Shown here one piece after another: positions 17,805 through 27,104 of a stretch of DNA of 64,000 nucleotides (its first letter is position 1; every line of letters begins with the position of its first letter). A program made the translations under genes and the position numbers. Source of the stretch: Caballeronia humi. Its GTDB lineage: Bacteria; Pseudomonadota; Gammaproteobacteria; Burkholderiales; Burkholderiaceae. Under the pieces are notes generated by a model. That model did no database searches. It was not told the origin of the DNA and worked only from the letters and a program-made list of their open reading frames with translations. The DNA lies in the NCBI RefSeq assembly GCF_001544475.1, contig NZ_FCNW02000023.1, positions 1 through 64,000 on the forward strand, read 5' to 3'.

Positions 17805-19297
17805 ACACGCCCGCCAATCACCACGCGCCGGGCGCCCGCGCCTGCGCACACGAGGGACACATGATGCGCATGACGCTCGCGGTCAGGACTTACCAGGGAG
17901 CCGCGCCTGACGCGCCGCTCGCGTGCGGTTTTGATACCGCGGGCGGCACGATCGGACGCGGGCAGGACAACACGATGGTGCTGCCGGACGCGCTGAAAAC
18001 AGTGTCGCGCGTGCATGCGCGAGTCGACTGGAGCGAGGACGGCTGGCGGCTCGCCGACCTCGGCAGCAATCCGAGCCGGCTCAACGGCCGGCCGATTGCG
18101 AACGGACGGCCCGCGCGGATCGCAAACGGAGACCGGCTGGAGATCGGCGGGTACGCGATCGAGGTCGCGACCATCGAGCGCCCGGTGGAGACAGGCTTCG
18201 AAGCGCCGCCGGGCGTCCATGACGGGCGCGCGTTCGATCCGTTGGATGGTGCCTTGCCAGCCGCGTTGTCCGGCGATCCGCTCGCGAATGCGGCCGTGCT
18301 GGCCGGCTCGCCGTTGCCCGGCGCACTGTTCGATCCGCTTGGCGCGCCACTCGGGCAAGGCTCGCGCCACCCGCGCCAGCCGGATGGACGCGCCGCGTTC
18401 ATCGGATCGGAGAACGATCATGTTTCTCCGGAGCAGTTCGCGTTCGTGCCGGACGCACGCAGTCCGGCTGGCGGCATTCCCGACGACTACGATCCGCTGC
18501 GCGACGAGGCGCTGGCGCTGCCGCGTCGGCAAGCGGAGGTCGCGGCCGCCATGCATGACCTGCTCCAGACTTCACCGCAGCAGCCGCAGGCGCCGCTCAT
18601 CGCATTCGCCACGGCGCCCGAAGCCGCGCCGGTTCCTCAGCCCGCCGCCTGCGCCGATCCGACGCTTGCCGCCTTGCTCGACGGACTCGGCGTCCACCTC
18701 GACGCAGCCGCGCTGCGCGAGCGCAACGCGGCGGACCTCGCGCGTCTGGCCGGCGCGATGCTGCGCACGGCGGTGCGCGGCGCCGTCGATGTGCTGCTGT
18801 CGCGCTCGGTGCTCAAGCGGGAGATTCGTGTCGACACGACGCTGCTGCTTCAGCGGGACAACAACCCGCTCAAGTTTTTCCCCGATGGCGACAGCGCGCT
18901 GCAGCAGATGCTCAACGGCCGCAGCAGCGCGGGTTACCTGCCGGCGCAGGCCGCGCTGGAAGGCGCATTCGACGACATTCGCCGGCACGAACTCGCCGTC
19001 CTCGCGGGCATGCGCGCAGCGCTGCAGCATTTGCTCGGCCGCTTCGATCCGCAAGCCCTTGGCCAACCCGAGGCGCACGGCGGCTGGCTCGACCGGCTGT
19101 CCGCGCGCCGCAAGGCGAAGCAGTGGGACCGCTTCGTCGCGCTGCATACCGAGCTTGCGCGCGCCAGCGCCGACGATCTCCAGGCGCTTTGCGGCAGCGC
19201 CTTCAACGACGCCTACGAGCGGCAAGCGGGCCTTCGGCCCGGCAGCCAGCCGCACACCTTCACTCACTCTCAGCGAGACGGCAATGTCCTGGAATAA
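17801..19297 (+). CDS. tagH: FHA-domain T6SS regulator (TagH/Fha)
   Basis: 498 residues. The FHA fold lies at about 24-130, with Gly52-Arg53 (TIGRGQDNTM), the phosphothreonine-binding Ser69-Arg70-Val71-His72 and the NRPI-type turn near 95-100. The C-terminal part resembles the TagH/ImpI-C domain (LKREIRVDTTLLLQRDNNPLKFFPDG, then a helical end). In Thr-phosphorylation-controlled T6SSs the kinase phosphorylates Fha to trigger assembly, and this locus encodes the matching kinase and phosphatase. The start at 17801 overlaps the vgrG stop. An alternative ATG at 17861 has GAGGG upstream and starts nearer the FHA domain. Confidence 0.92.
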   Translation: MNTPANHHAPGARACAHEGHMMRMTLAVRTYQGAAPDAPLACGFDTAGGTIGRGQDNTMVLPDALKTVSRVHARVDWSEDGWRLADLGSNPSRLNGRPIANGRPARIANGDRLEIGGYAIEVATIERPVETGFEAPPGVHDGRAFDPLDGALPAALSGDPLANAAVLAGSPLPGALFDPLGAPLGQGSRHPRQPDGRAAFIGSENDHVSPEQFAFVPDARSPAGGIPDDYDPLRDEALALPRRQAEVAAAMHDLLQTSPQQPQAPLIAFATAPEAAPVPQPAACADPTLAALLDGLGVHLDAAALRERNAADLARLAGAMLRTAVRGAVDVLLSRSVLKREIRVDTTLLLQRDNNPLKFFPDGDSALQQMLNGRSSAGYLPAQAALEGAFDDIRRHELAVLAGMRAALQHLLGRFDPQALGQPEAHGGWLDRLSARRKAKQWDRFVALHTELARASADDLQALCGSAFNDAYERQAGLRPGSQPHTFTHSQRDGNVLE

Positions 19298-20645
19298 CAA
19301 GGTGATCTGGTCAGAAGGAATGCTCCTGCAGCCGCAGCATCTCCAGCAGCACGACCGCTGGTTGCGCGCGCAGATCGATGCGCGCTGCGCGGCGCTGCGT
19401 CCCTATGCATTTGGCTTCTCGGAACTGACGATCGACGCCGAGCAGCTGAAACTCGGCCGCATCGCGCTGACCGCGTGCGCGGGCGTCCTGCCGGACGGCA
19501 GCCCCTTTCGCCTGCCGTCGGACGACGAATTGCCGCTGCCGCTCGCCGTCCCCGAAGACGCACGCGGCCTCACCGTGGTGCTCGCGCTGCCGGTGGCGCG
19601 TCACGGCGTCCCGGAAGCCGCACAGGCCGCGCAGGCGACGCGCGCAGCGGGCGATACCCGTCACGACGGCTTCGCGCGTCACCGCATCGCGGAAACCGAA
19701 GTGCTCGACAGCAACGAAGGCGCGACCGGCGCCGCTCTCGTGCAGGTCGGCAAGCTGCAGTTGCGGCTCGCGTTCGAGCAGGACGTCGCTCATGCGCATG
19801 TGACGCTCGGCATCGCGCGCATCGTCGAGCGTCGCGCCGACAACCGCGTCGTGCTCGATACCGAATACGCGCCGCCCTGCCTCGACTACCGCGTGACGCG
19901 CAGGCTGTCGTCGTTCGTCGACGAACTCGTCGGCCTGTTGCACCAGCGCGCGGATGCGCTCGCCGCACGCCTCGCGCAGCCTGCGACGACGGGCGCCGCC
20001 GAGATCGCCGACTTTCTGCTGCTGCAAGTGCTCAACCGCGCGGAGCCGCTGTTCGCGGGACTCGCCTCGACGACCGGCTTGCATCCGCACGACCTGCATC
20101 ACCACGCGCTGCAACTGGCGGGCGAGCTCGCGACCTTCTGCCAGCCGGGCAAGCGGCCGGGCGCGTTTCCGGCGTACCGGCACGAGCGGCTCGACGAAAC
20201 CTTCACGCCGCTCGTCGATGCGTTGCGCGCCGCGCTCAGCACGGTGATGGACCCGCACGCGGTGCCGATCGCGCTGGAAGAGCGCAAGTACGGGCTGCGC
20301 GTCGCGGTCGTGCCGGATCGCGACCTGTTCCGCTCGGCGAGTTTCGTGCTCGCGGTGAAGGCTGACCTCGCGCCCGCCGCGCTGCTGAATGGCTTCCCGC
20401 CGCAGGCGAAGCTCGGTCCCGTCGAACGTATTCGCGACCTGGTGAACCTCCAGTTGCCGGGCATCGGGTTGCGGGCGCTGCCCGTGGCACCGCGCCAGTT
20501 GCCGTTCCACGCGGGCTTCACCTACTTCGAACTCGACCGGACGAGCGAGTTGTGGAAGCAGTTCGCGACCTCGGCCGGGGTGGCGTTGCATGTCGCCGGC
20601 GATTTCCCCGGGCTTGCCTTCGAGTTCTGGGCGATCCGTCCTTAA
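19284..20645 (+). CDS. tssK: T6SS baseplate-membrane linker TssK
   Basis: 453 residues beginning MSWNNKVIWSEGMLLQPQHLQQHDRW, the unmistakable TssK start. The shoulder and neck regions follow, and the C-terminal domain ends TYFELDRTSELWKQF and FEFWAIRP. TssK trimers link the TssEFG wedge to the TssL/TssM membrane complex. The start lies inside the end of tagH (14-base overlap). In most T6SS loci tssJ lies near here; no lipoprotein gene is present between tagH and tssK. Confidence 0.96.
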   Translation: MSWNNKVIWSEGMLLQPQHLQQHDRWLRAQIDARCAALRPYAFGFSELTIDAEQLKLGRIALTACAGVLPDGSPFRLPSDDELPLPLAVPEDARGLTVVLALPVARHGVPEAAQAAQATRAAGDTRHDGFARHRIAETEVLDSNEGATGAALVQVGKLQLRLAFEQDVAHAHVTLGIARIVERRADNRVVLDTEYAPPCLDYRVTRRLSSFVDELVGLLHQRADALAARLAQPATTGAAEIADFLLLQVLNRAEPLFAGLASTTGLHPHDLHHHALQLAGELATFCQPGKRPGAFPAYRHERLDETFTPLVDALRAALSTVMDPHAVPIALEERKYGLRVAVVPDRDLFRSASFVLAVKADLAPAALLNGFPPQAKLGPVERIRDLVNLQLPGIGLRALPVAPRQLPFHAGFTYFELDRTSELWKQFATSAGVALHVAGDFPGLAFEFWAIRP

Positions 20646-20707
20646 GCGACGAAAAACCAGCGACGAAACCAGCGACGCACGCACGACCTCATGCAAAGGA
20701 CCAGACC

Positions 20708-22021
20708 GTGAACGACCAGACACTGCCGGCGGCCAGCGCCGACTGGGATGAAACCCTCCTGATCCCGCAACCGGGCGGGCGGCGCGGCGCGCAGCCGCCG
20801 AGCGGAACGCACAGCGCGGCGCCGTCGGCGCAGGTACCGGTGATTCCGGTTGCGAGCGGTTTGAACCCGCTCGTGCGCGCCGCGAACCCGCTGCTCGAAC
20901 TGGCGCTGCCGTTGCGCATGCGACCGTGGATCGCCGATGTCGACGGACTGCGCGCACAACTCGTGCAGATGGTGAAGACCTTCGAGCACGACGCACGGGC
21001 GAGCGGCATCGATACCGAACGGCTCGCGGCCGCGCGCTATTGCCTGTGCACCTGCATCGACGAGGCGATCTCCGGCACGCCGTGGGGCAGCGGCGTGTGG
21101 GCGAGCCGAAGTCTGCTCGTCACCTTCCACAATGAGGCATCCGGCGGCGAACGCTTCTTCCTGATCCTGCAGCGGCTCGCGCAGGACCCGGCGGGCAACG
21201 TCGATGTGCTCGAACTGATTTACGTGATGCTGTCGCTCGGATTCGAGGGACGCTATCGCCTGATCGATGGCGGACGCACGCAACTCGACTCCGTGCGCGA
21301 GCGGCTCGAACGGATGATTCGCGTGCAGCGAGGCGCGTTCGAGACGGAACTGTCGCCGCACTGGCAGCCCGTGCAGCGTACCCGCCGGCCGATGTCGCAA
21401 CTCGTGCCGCTGTGGGTCGCGGCCGCGCTCGCCGGGGTCGTGCTGGCCGGGACGCATGTCGCCCTCGGTGTGAGCCTGAATCGCGCGTCGGACCCGGTTT
21501 TCGATGCGCTGAACCGGATTCGCGTGAGCGCGCATCCGGCTGCTGCCGCCCCAGCGGTTGCGGCCCCGATGCCCGCCGCGACCGTGAAACTCGCGACGTT
21601 CCTCGCTCCCGAAATCGCGCAAGGGCGGGTGAGCGTGCGCGAGGGCGCGGACCGCACGGTCGTCGCGATCAACGGCGACGGGCTCTTCGGCTCCGGCAGC
21701 GCGACGCTCGACCCGGCGTATGCACCGCTGATGACACGCATCGCCGAGGCCCTCGAGGCCGTGCCGGGCAAGGTCGTCGTGACCGGCCACACCGATGGCC
21801 AGCGGCTCCTCTCGGCCCGCTTCCCGTCGAACTGGCATCTCTCGCAGGCGCGCGCCGAGAGCGTGCGCGCGCTGCTCGCGGCGAACACCGGCACGGCGGA
21901 TCGCTTCAGGGCCGAAGGTCGCGGCGACGCCGAGCCGCTCGCCTCCAACGATACGCCGGCGGGCCGCGCGAAGAATCGTCGCGTGGAGATCACGCTGCTG
22001 GCACCAGGAGCGTCGTCGTGA
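20708..22021 (+). CDS. tssL: T6SS membrane protein TssL with C-terminal OmpA peptidoglycan-binding domain
   Basis: 437 residues starting at GTG 20708, with AAAGGA upstream. Residues about 45-260 are the DotU/IcmH cytoplasmic domain (NPLLELALPLRMR, YCLCTCIDEAISGTPWGSG, SFHNEASGGERFF-like). A single membrane helix follows at about 228-250 (LVPLWVAAALAGVVLAGTHV). The periplasmic part ends in an OmpA-like domain (VVVTGHTDGQRLL, NWHLSQARAESVRALL, GRGDAEPLASNDTPAGRAKNRRVEI). This is the peptidoglycan-anchored form of TssL. It works with TssM and lies 40 bases upstream of it. Confidence 0.95.
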   Translation: MNDQTLPAASADWDETLLIPQPGGRRGAQPPSGTHSAAPSAQVPVIPVASGLNPLVRAANPLLELALPLRMRPWIADVDGLRAQLVQMVKTFEHDARASGIDTERLAAARYCLCTCIDEAISGTPWGSGVWASRSLLVTFHNEASGGERFFLILQRLAQDPAGNVDVLELIYVMLSLGFEGRYRLIDGGRTQLDSVRERLERMIRVQRGAFETELSPHWQPVQRTRRPMSQLVPLWVAAALAGVVLAGTHVALGVSLNRASDPVFDALNRIRVSAHPAAAAPAVAAPMPAATVKLATFLAPEIAQGRVSVREGADRTVVAINGDGLFGSGSATLDPAYAPLMTRIAEALEAVPGKVVVTGHTDGQRLLSARFPSNWHLSQARAESVRALLAANTGTADRFRAEGRGDAEPLASNDTPAGRAKNRRVEITLLAPGASS

Positions 22022-22061
22022 CGCGTCGCTCCGAACACATCACCCGACGGGGAGAACTCGC

Positions 22062-25000
22062 ATGAAAAAGATCGCTGGATGGTTCAAGACGCCGCAAGGC
22101 CTGACGCTCGCGGGCGTGACGGCCCTCGCGCTCGCGCTGTGGTTCGAAGGTCCGCTCTTCGCCTTCGACGGCCGCGCGCCGCTCGAAACGCAGGCGAGCC
22201 GCTGGTTCGCGATCGGCTTCCTGCTGCTCACTTGGGCACTCGTGTGGACGGGCCGCCTGCTGGCCGCGCGGCTCGTCAATCTGCGCTTCGTGAGCGGGGT
22301 GGCGGGGCAGGCGCCGTCGCAGTCCGCGGGCGGCGCCGAGATCGCGCTCTTGCGCGAGCGCTTCGAACAGGCGCTCGCGATGCTCCGCCGGGCGCGCGTG
22401 AAAGGCAGCTTCGGCCGCCAGTGGCTGTATCAGTTGCCGTGGTACATGTTCATCGGCGCGCCGGGCACGGGCAAGACGACGGCGCTCGCGCACTCAGGAC
22501 TGCGCTTTCCGCTGCGCGACAAGCTGGGTGGCGATGCGATCGGCGGCGTCGGCGGGACGCGTCACTGCGACTGGTGGTTCACCGACGACGCCGTTCTCGT
22601 CGATACAGCCGGCCGCTACACGACGCAGGACAGCGACGCACAGGCCGACGAATCCGCGTGGACGGGCTTCCTGCACCTGCTGCGCAAGTACCGGCCGCGC
22701 CGTCCGCTGAACGGGATCATCGTCACGCTGTCGGCGGCCGATCTCGTGCGACAGGACGACGCCGCGCGCGATGCGCACGTGCGCGTAGTCCGCGCGCGTC
22801 TGGATGAACTCGCCGAGCGGCTCGGCATGCGCCTTCCGGTCTATCTGGTGGTGACAAAGTGTGACCTGCTCGCGGGCTTCACCGAATTCTTCGACGACCT
22901 CGGCCACGAAGAGCGCACGCAGGTGTGGGGCATGACGTTTCCGCTCGACGAATTGGCGAATGCGGAGCGGGCGCTCGGCGTGTTCCCCGGTGAATTCGAT
23001 GCGCTCGGCGCCCGGCTGCAGGCACGCGTGCTGCATCGCATGCAGCGCGAGACCGATGTACACCGCCGCGCGCTGATCTACGGGTTTCCACAGCAATTCG
23101 CGGGACTTCAGCCGGCGCTGCGCCGCTTTCTCGACGATACGTTTCGCGGCACGCGCTACGAAACGGCGCCGCTTTTGCGCGGCGTGTACTTTACGAGCGG
23201 CACGCAGCACGGCCGGCCGATCGATCGCGCCATCAGCTCGATCGCCCAGTCGTTCGGGCTGCGCCGCGATGTGGCCTTCAACCGCGACGCGGCGGGGCGC
23301 GCGTACTTCATCAACCGGTTGCTGAAGGACGTGGTGATCGGCGAGGCGGGGCTGGCCGGTTTGAATCCGCGGCTCGAGCGCTGCCGGGCGTGGCTGCAGC
23401 GCGGCGCGCTCGCGCTGATCGGCGTAACGCTCGCACTGGCGTTGACCGGCATGGCGGTGAGCTATCAGCGCAACCGCGCGTATGTCGTGACGTTCGACCA
23501 GCAGATGCGCCATCTGCAACAGCTCACGGCCCACGCCGATGCGCTGGGCGATCCGCGCGCGCTCCTGCCGATGCTCGACGCGGCGCGCGCGCTGCCGGGC
23601 GGCGATGCGGACGCGGGCAAGCCCGTGCCGTGGCTCACGCGGCTGTGGCTGTATCAGGGCGACAAGCTCGGCCAGCAGGCGCAGGTGACGTATCGGCGGC
23701 TGCTCGATGACGCGTTGCTGCCGCTCGTCGTCGCGCGGCTCACGGATGCGCTGCGGCGCGGTGCGGACAATGAGGCGACCGCGCCTGCATACCGTTACGA
23801 GGCGTTGCGCACCTACCTGATGCTCGGCGATCCGCAGCACTACGACGCCGGCGCCGTGCGCGCATGGGCCGCGCGCGACCTGGAGCGCGATGCCCATGCA
23901 GAACAGAAACGCGCGCTCGACGGCCATCTCGCCGCGCTCTTCGATAAATCCCGCTTCGACCCGTCGTTGCCGCTCGATCGCGAGTTGATCGCGGCGGCGC
24001 GCGCGAACCTCGGTGAATTGCCGCTCGCGCAGCGGATCGGCAATCGCGTGGACCGCGAACTGACTCAGGCGAACGTGGCCGCGTTCAGCGTGAGCGCCGC
24101 AGCCGGCCCGAACGCGCCGCTGCTGCTCACGCGCGCGAGCGGTGCCGCGCTCACGGCTGGCGTGGCCGGCGCCTATACGCGCGCGGGCTACGCGCAATAC
24201 CTCCGGTTCCGCGATGCCGCGCTGGCCGACGTCGCACGAGACGCATGGGTGCTCGGCCGCGATGACGTCGCGCCGACGCCGGAGGGAATCGCCGAATTGC
24301 GCGCTGCACTCGATGCGCGCTATTTCGCTGACTATGTCCATGCGTGGGATGGCCTGCTCGCGGACGTGAGCGTCGTGCCGTTCGCCGGCCTGACCGATGG
24401 CGCGCGCATCGCGAACCAGTTGTCCGCGCATGATTCGCCGTTGCAAAAACTGATCGTTGCGGCGGCGCGCGAGACGACGCTTGCCGATGTGAGCGTCGAT
24501 CATCCGGTAAACGAGAGCCCCGCGACGCGCACCGGACCAGTCGATGCGGCGAAGAAACGCCTTGCCGCCGCGCTCGGCAGCGAGCAGCCGGCCGCGCCCG
24601 CCAGGACGGCCGACGCGGCAGCGCCGGTGACGCCCGTCGATATCCACTTCCAGGCCTTGCACGAACTGGCCGGCAAGCCGGGCGATTCCGCACCGCTCGA
24701 TCAGGCGTTCGCACCGCTCAAGGACGCCGCCGTCTTCCTCGATGCCGCCGACGCCGCGCGCCGCATGGGACAGCCGGCGCCCGCCGGTGACGCGCTCGGC
24801 AAGCTCAGGCTCGCGAGCCAGACGCAGCCCGCGCCGCTCACGCCGGTGGCCGCATCGCTCGCAGTGACGGGCGGCGCGTTGCTCGAAGGCGGCGAGCGCG
24901 CCCGCCTGAACGCGCAGTGGAGCGCGGGCGCCGGCCAGTTGTGCCACAAGGCGCTCGACGGCCGCTATCCGCTCGTGCGGGCTTCCACGCGCGACGTCGC

Positions 25001-25601
25001 CGCCGACGATTTCAGCAAGCTCTTCAGCCCGGGCGGCCTGATCGACGACTTCTTTCAGAAGAACCTCGCGCCCCTGGTCGATACGAGCGCGGCGGTCTGG
25101 CAATGGCGCGCGGGCGCCGCTCCCGCCGGCATGCCGCGCGACGTGCTGGCGCAGTTTCAGCGCGCCGCGCAGATCCGCGACGCGTTCTTCCGCGATGGCA
25201 GCCGCGACATGTCGATTCGCTTCGGCGTGAAGCCGCTGGCGATCGATCCGTCGATCGTCCGGCTGACGCTCGATTTTGACGGGCAGCCGCTCATCGTCAC
25301 GCAGGACGCGCTGTCAGCCGCGCTCTTTCAGTGGCCGAGCGGCAAGAACACCGGCCGGGCGCGCGCGGAGTTCACTCCGGCGGCGGCCGGGCAGGCCGCA
25401 TCGTTCGAGGCGAGCGGTCCGTGGGCGCTGTTCCATCTGATCGACGCGGGGCGTCTGGAGCCGACCGCACAGGCGGACCGCTTCAGACTTACGCTCGATT
25501 CCGCCGGCCGCAAGGCAGTGCTCGAACTCGATGCGAACAGCGTCGTCAATCCGTTCCGGCGCGCGCCGCTCGAGCAGTTCCGCTGCCCGGATCATCTCTG
25601 A
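22062..25601 (+). CDS. tssM: T6SS membrane protein TssM (IcmF)
   Basis: 1179 residues. Two N-terminal membrane helices (about 14-30 and 45-65) precede a cytoplasmic GTPase-like domain with Walker A GAPGTGKTT (132-140) and Asp181 in LVDTAGRY. A third membrane helix is at about 450-467. The long periplasmic domain ends with the conserved IcmF C-terminal pattern (GPWALFHLIDAGRLE). TssM normally spans the envelope and binds the TssJ lipoprotein. A GGGGAGA site precedes the ATG. Its TGA overlaps the tagF start by one base. Confidence 0.96.
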   Translation: MKKIAGWFKTPQGLTLAGVTALALALWFEGPLFAFDGRAPLETQASRWFAIGFLLLTWALVWTGRLLAARLVNLRFVSGVAGQAPSQSAGGAEIALLRERFEQALAMLRRARVKGSFGRQWLYQLPWYMFIGAPGTGKTTALAHSGLRFPLRDKLGGDAIGGVGGTRHCDWWFTDDAVLVDTAGRYTTQDSDAQADESAWTGFLHLLRKYRPRRPLNGIIVTLSAADLVRQDDAARDAHVRVVRARLDELAERLGMRLPVYLVVTKCDLLAGFTEFFDDLGHEERTQVWGMTFPLDELANAERALGVFPGEFDALGARLQARVLHRMQRETDVHRRALIYGFPQQFAGLQPALRRFLDDTFRGTRYETAPLLRGVYFTSGTQHGRPIDRAISSIAQSFGLRRDVAFNRDAAGRAYFINRLLKDVVIGEAGLAGLNPRLERCRAWLQRGALALIGVTLALALTGMAVSYQRNRAYVVTFDQQMRHLQQLTAHADALGDPRALLPMLDAARALPGGDADAGKPVPWLTRLWLYQGDKLGQQAQVTYRRLLDDALLPLVVARLTDALRRGADNEATAPAYRYEALRTYLMLGDPQHYDAGAVRAWAARDLERDAHAEQKRALDGHLAALFDKSRFDPSLPLDRELIAAARANLGELPLAQRIGNRVDRELTQANVAAFSVSAAAGPNAPLLLTRASGAALTAGVAGAYTRAGYAQYLRFRDAALADVARDAWVLGRDDVAPTPEGIAELRAALDARYFADYVHAWDGLLADVSVVPFAGLTDGARIANQLSAHDSPLQKLIVAAARETTLADVSVDHPVNESPATRTGPVDAAKKRLAAALGSEQPAAPARTADAAAPVTPVDIHFQALHELAGKPGDSAPLDQAFAPLKDAAVFLDAADAARRMGQPAPAGDALGKLRLASQTQPAPLTPVAASLAVTGGALLEGGERARLNAQWSAGAGQLCHKALDGRYPLVRASTRDVAADDFSKLFSPGGLIDDFFQKNLAPLVDTSAAVWQWRAGAAPAGMPRDVLAQFQRAAQIRDAFFRDGSRDMSIRFGVKPLAIDPSIVRLTLDFDGQPLIVTQDALSAALFQWPSGKNTGRARAEFTPAAAGQAASFEASGPWALFHLIDAGRLEPTAQADRFRLTLDSAGRKAVLELDANSVVNPFRRAPLEQFRCPDHL

Positions 25602-26236
25602 TGCGAGCGTCCTCGACCGCCGGATGCTTCGGCAAGCTGCGAGGCAACGGCGATTTCGTCGTGAGGCGCCTGCCGCCGTCGTTCGTCGAACCGTGGGACG
25701 CGATGCTGCAAGCCGGGATGCTGGCAAGCCGCGCGGCGCTCGGCAGCGAATGGGCCGGCGTGTATTCGAGGGCGCCGCTGTGGTGCTTCGCACTGGGCGG
25801 CGGCGTAGCGGGGGAGAGCGGCTGGGCAGGCGTGCTGATGCCGAGTGTGGACAGCGTAGGGCGCCACTTTCCGCTGACGATCGCCGCCCCGGTCGATGCG
25901 CGCGCGCTGCCTTCCTGGCTGCCGGCCGCTGGCGACTGGTTCGCGCGGTGCGTCGAACTCGCGCTCTCGACACTCCATGAAGGGTCGTGCCTCGCCGGTC
26001 TCGATGCGGGCTTGCTGGCGCTTCCGGAGGTTTCGACGATACGCGGCGTCAGCACATCATGCGATGCCTGCGCGCAGGGAACGAGCGTGTGGTGGACAGA
26101 GGGTTCGGACACGCTCCTGCCGTCGATGCGTGGCTGTCCCGGCCTGCCGGGCGCGGCATTGGCCGCCGGTCTCTTCGACGGCCGCGCAGACGGCTGGCCT
26201 TGGCATCGCCCGCTGTCGCCGGGCGCTGGAATCTAG
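25601..26236 (+). CDS. tagF: T6SS post-translational repressor TagF (DUF2094)
   Basis: 211 residues with the TagF start GCFGKLRGNGDFVVRRLPPSFVEPWD and the WAGVLMPSVDSVGRHFPLTIA motif. In Pseudomonas aeruginosa and Agrobacterium TagF holds the system off by binding Fha. Here Fha, kinase and phosphatase are all encoded nearby, fitting that role. The gene ends convergent with, and overlapping by 4 bases, the phosphatase gene on the other strand. TagF is not fused to the phosphatase as it is in some species. Confidence 0.92.
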   Translation: MRASSTAGCFGKLRGNGDFVVRRLPPSFVEPWDAMLQAGMLASRAALGSEWAGVYSRAPLWCFALGGGVAGESGWAGVLMPSVDSVGRHFPLTIAAPVDARALPSWLPAAGDWFARCVELALSTLHEGSCLAGLDAGLLALPEVSTIRGVSTSCDACAQGTSVWWTEGSDTLLPSMRGCPGLPGAALAAGLFDGRADGWPWHRPLSPGAGI

Positions 26237-27066
26237 GCGTCGTCGAAACAGGCGATCACCGCCGTGACGTTGTCCTTGCCGCCCGCGTCGAGCGCCAGAT
26301 CGATCAGGCGCCTGCATCCCGCGTGCATCGCGGCTTCGGTGTTCGAGGCACCCATTTGCGCGAGCACCGCCTCGATCTCGTGATGCGGCACTTCGCCGTG
26401 CAGCCCGTCGCTGCACAGCAGATAGCGGTCGCCGGGCATGCACGCATGCGCCTCCACGACGGGCGCAATCGAAGGCAGCGGCCCGAGCGCCTGCAACAGG
26501 ACGTTGCGAGGCGGCAAGTGATCGATGCTGCCGAGATCGAGTGCCTGCTGATAGAGCGTCTGGTCACGCGACAGTTGCAGCAGCGCACCATCGCGATATC
26601 GGTACAGGCGGCTGTCGCCTATCTGGAACGCGATCAGCAGGCCCGCGCCCGGCGGCCGCCAGAGGCCCGTCACGGTCGTTCCCATCGAACGATGCGGCGC
26701 GATGTGTTCGCGCCTGTTCAGCGTGTGGAGCACGGTGTTCGCGTCATCGAGTGCATCGATGACGGCGCGGATCGCCGCGAGCGTGTCGTCGTGGACGGTC
26801 GCGTCCGGATCGCCGGCAAGCGTCGCATCGCGGCGCATGCGCGGCAGTGCCAGCTTCGCCGCGATGCGTTCGAGGGCGGTGGAACTGGCTCGCGCACCGA
26901 ACGCGTGACCGCCCATGCCATCGGCGATGGCGATGAGACTTCGGCGCGTGTCGATCAGGAAGCTGTCTTCGTTCGCGCGGCGCACGCGCCCCGGATCGGA
27001 CAGGCCAATCGCCGTGCAGGTGCTGAAGCGGGTCGGTGCGGGCAATGGCGGCACGTTCGAGTTCAT
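26233..27066 (-). CDS. pppA: PP2C-type Ser/Thr phosphatase (PppA-like)
   Basis: 277 residues of the PPM/PP2C family. Metal-binding motifs are present: RRANEDS (29-35), ADGMGGH (48-54), IGDSRLYRYRDG, LCSDGLHGEV and GGKDNVTAVI. The enzyme should remove phosphate from Fha or the kinase and so switch the T6SS off. The ATG at 27066 has GGAG about 7 bases upstream; an in-frame ATG at 27078 would add four residues. It is the last gene of a leftward operon FecR, heme sensor, kinase, phosphatase. Confidence 0.93.
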   Translation of the reverse strand: MNSNVPPLPAPTRFSTCTAIGLSDPGRVRRANEDSFLIDTRRSLIAIADGMGGHAFGARASSTALERIAAKLALPRMRRDATLAGDPDATVHDDTLAAIRAVIDALDDANTVLHTLNRREHIAPHRSMGTTVTGLWRPPGAGLLIAFQIGDSRLYRYRDGALLQLSRDQTLYQQALDLGSIDHLPPRNVLLQALGPLPSIAPVVEAHACMPGDRYLLCSDGLHGEVPHHEIEAVLAQMGASNTEAAMHAGCRRLIDLALDAGGKDNVTAVIACFDDA

Positions 27067-27104
27067 GCGGGTCTCCATCGATGCGGCGGCTTGCTCGCAG
27101 CCGG

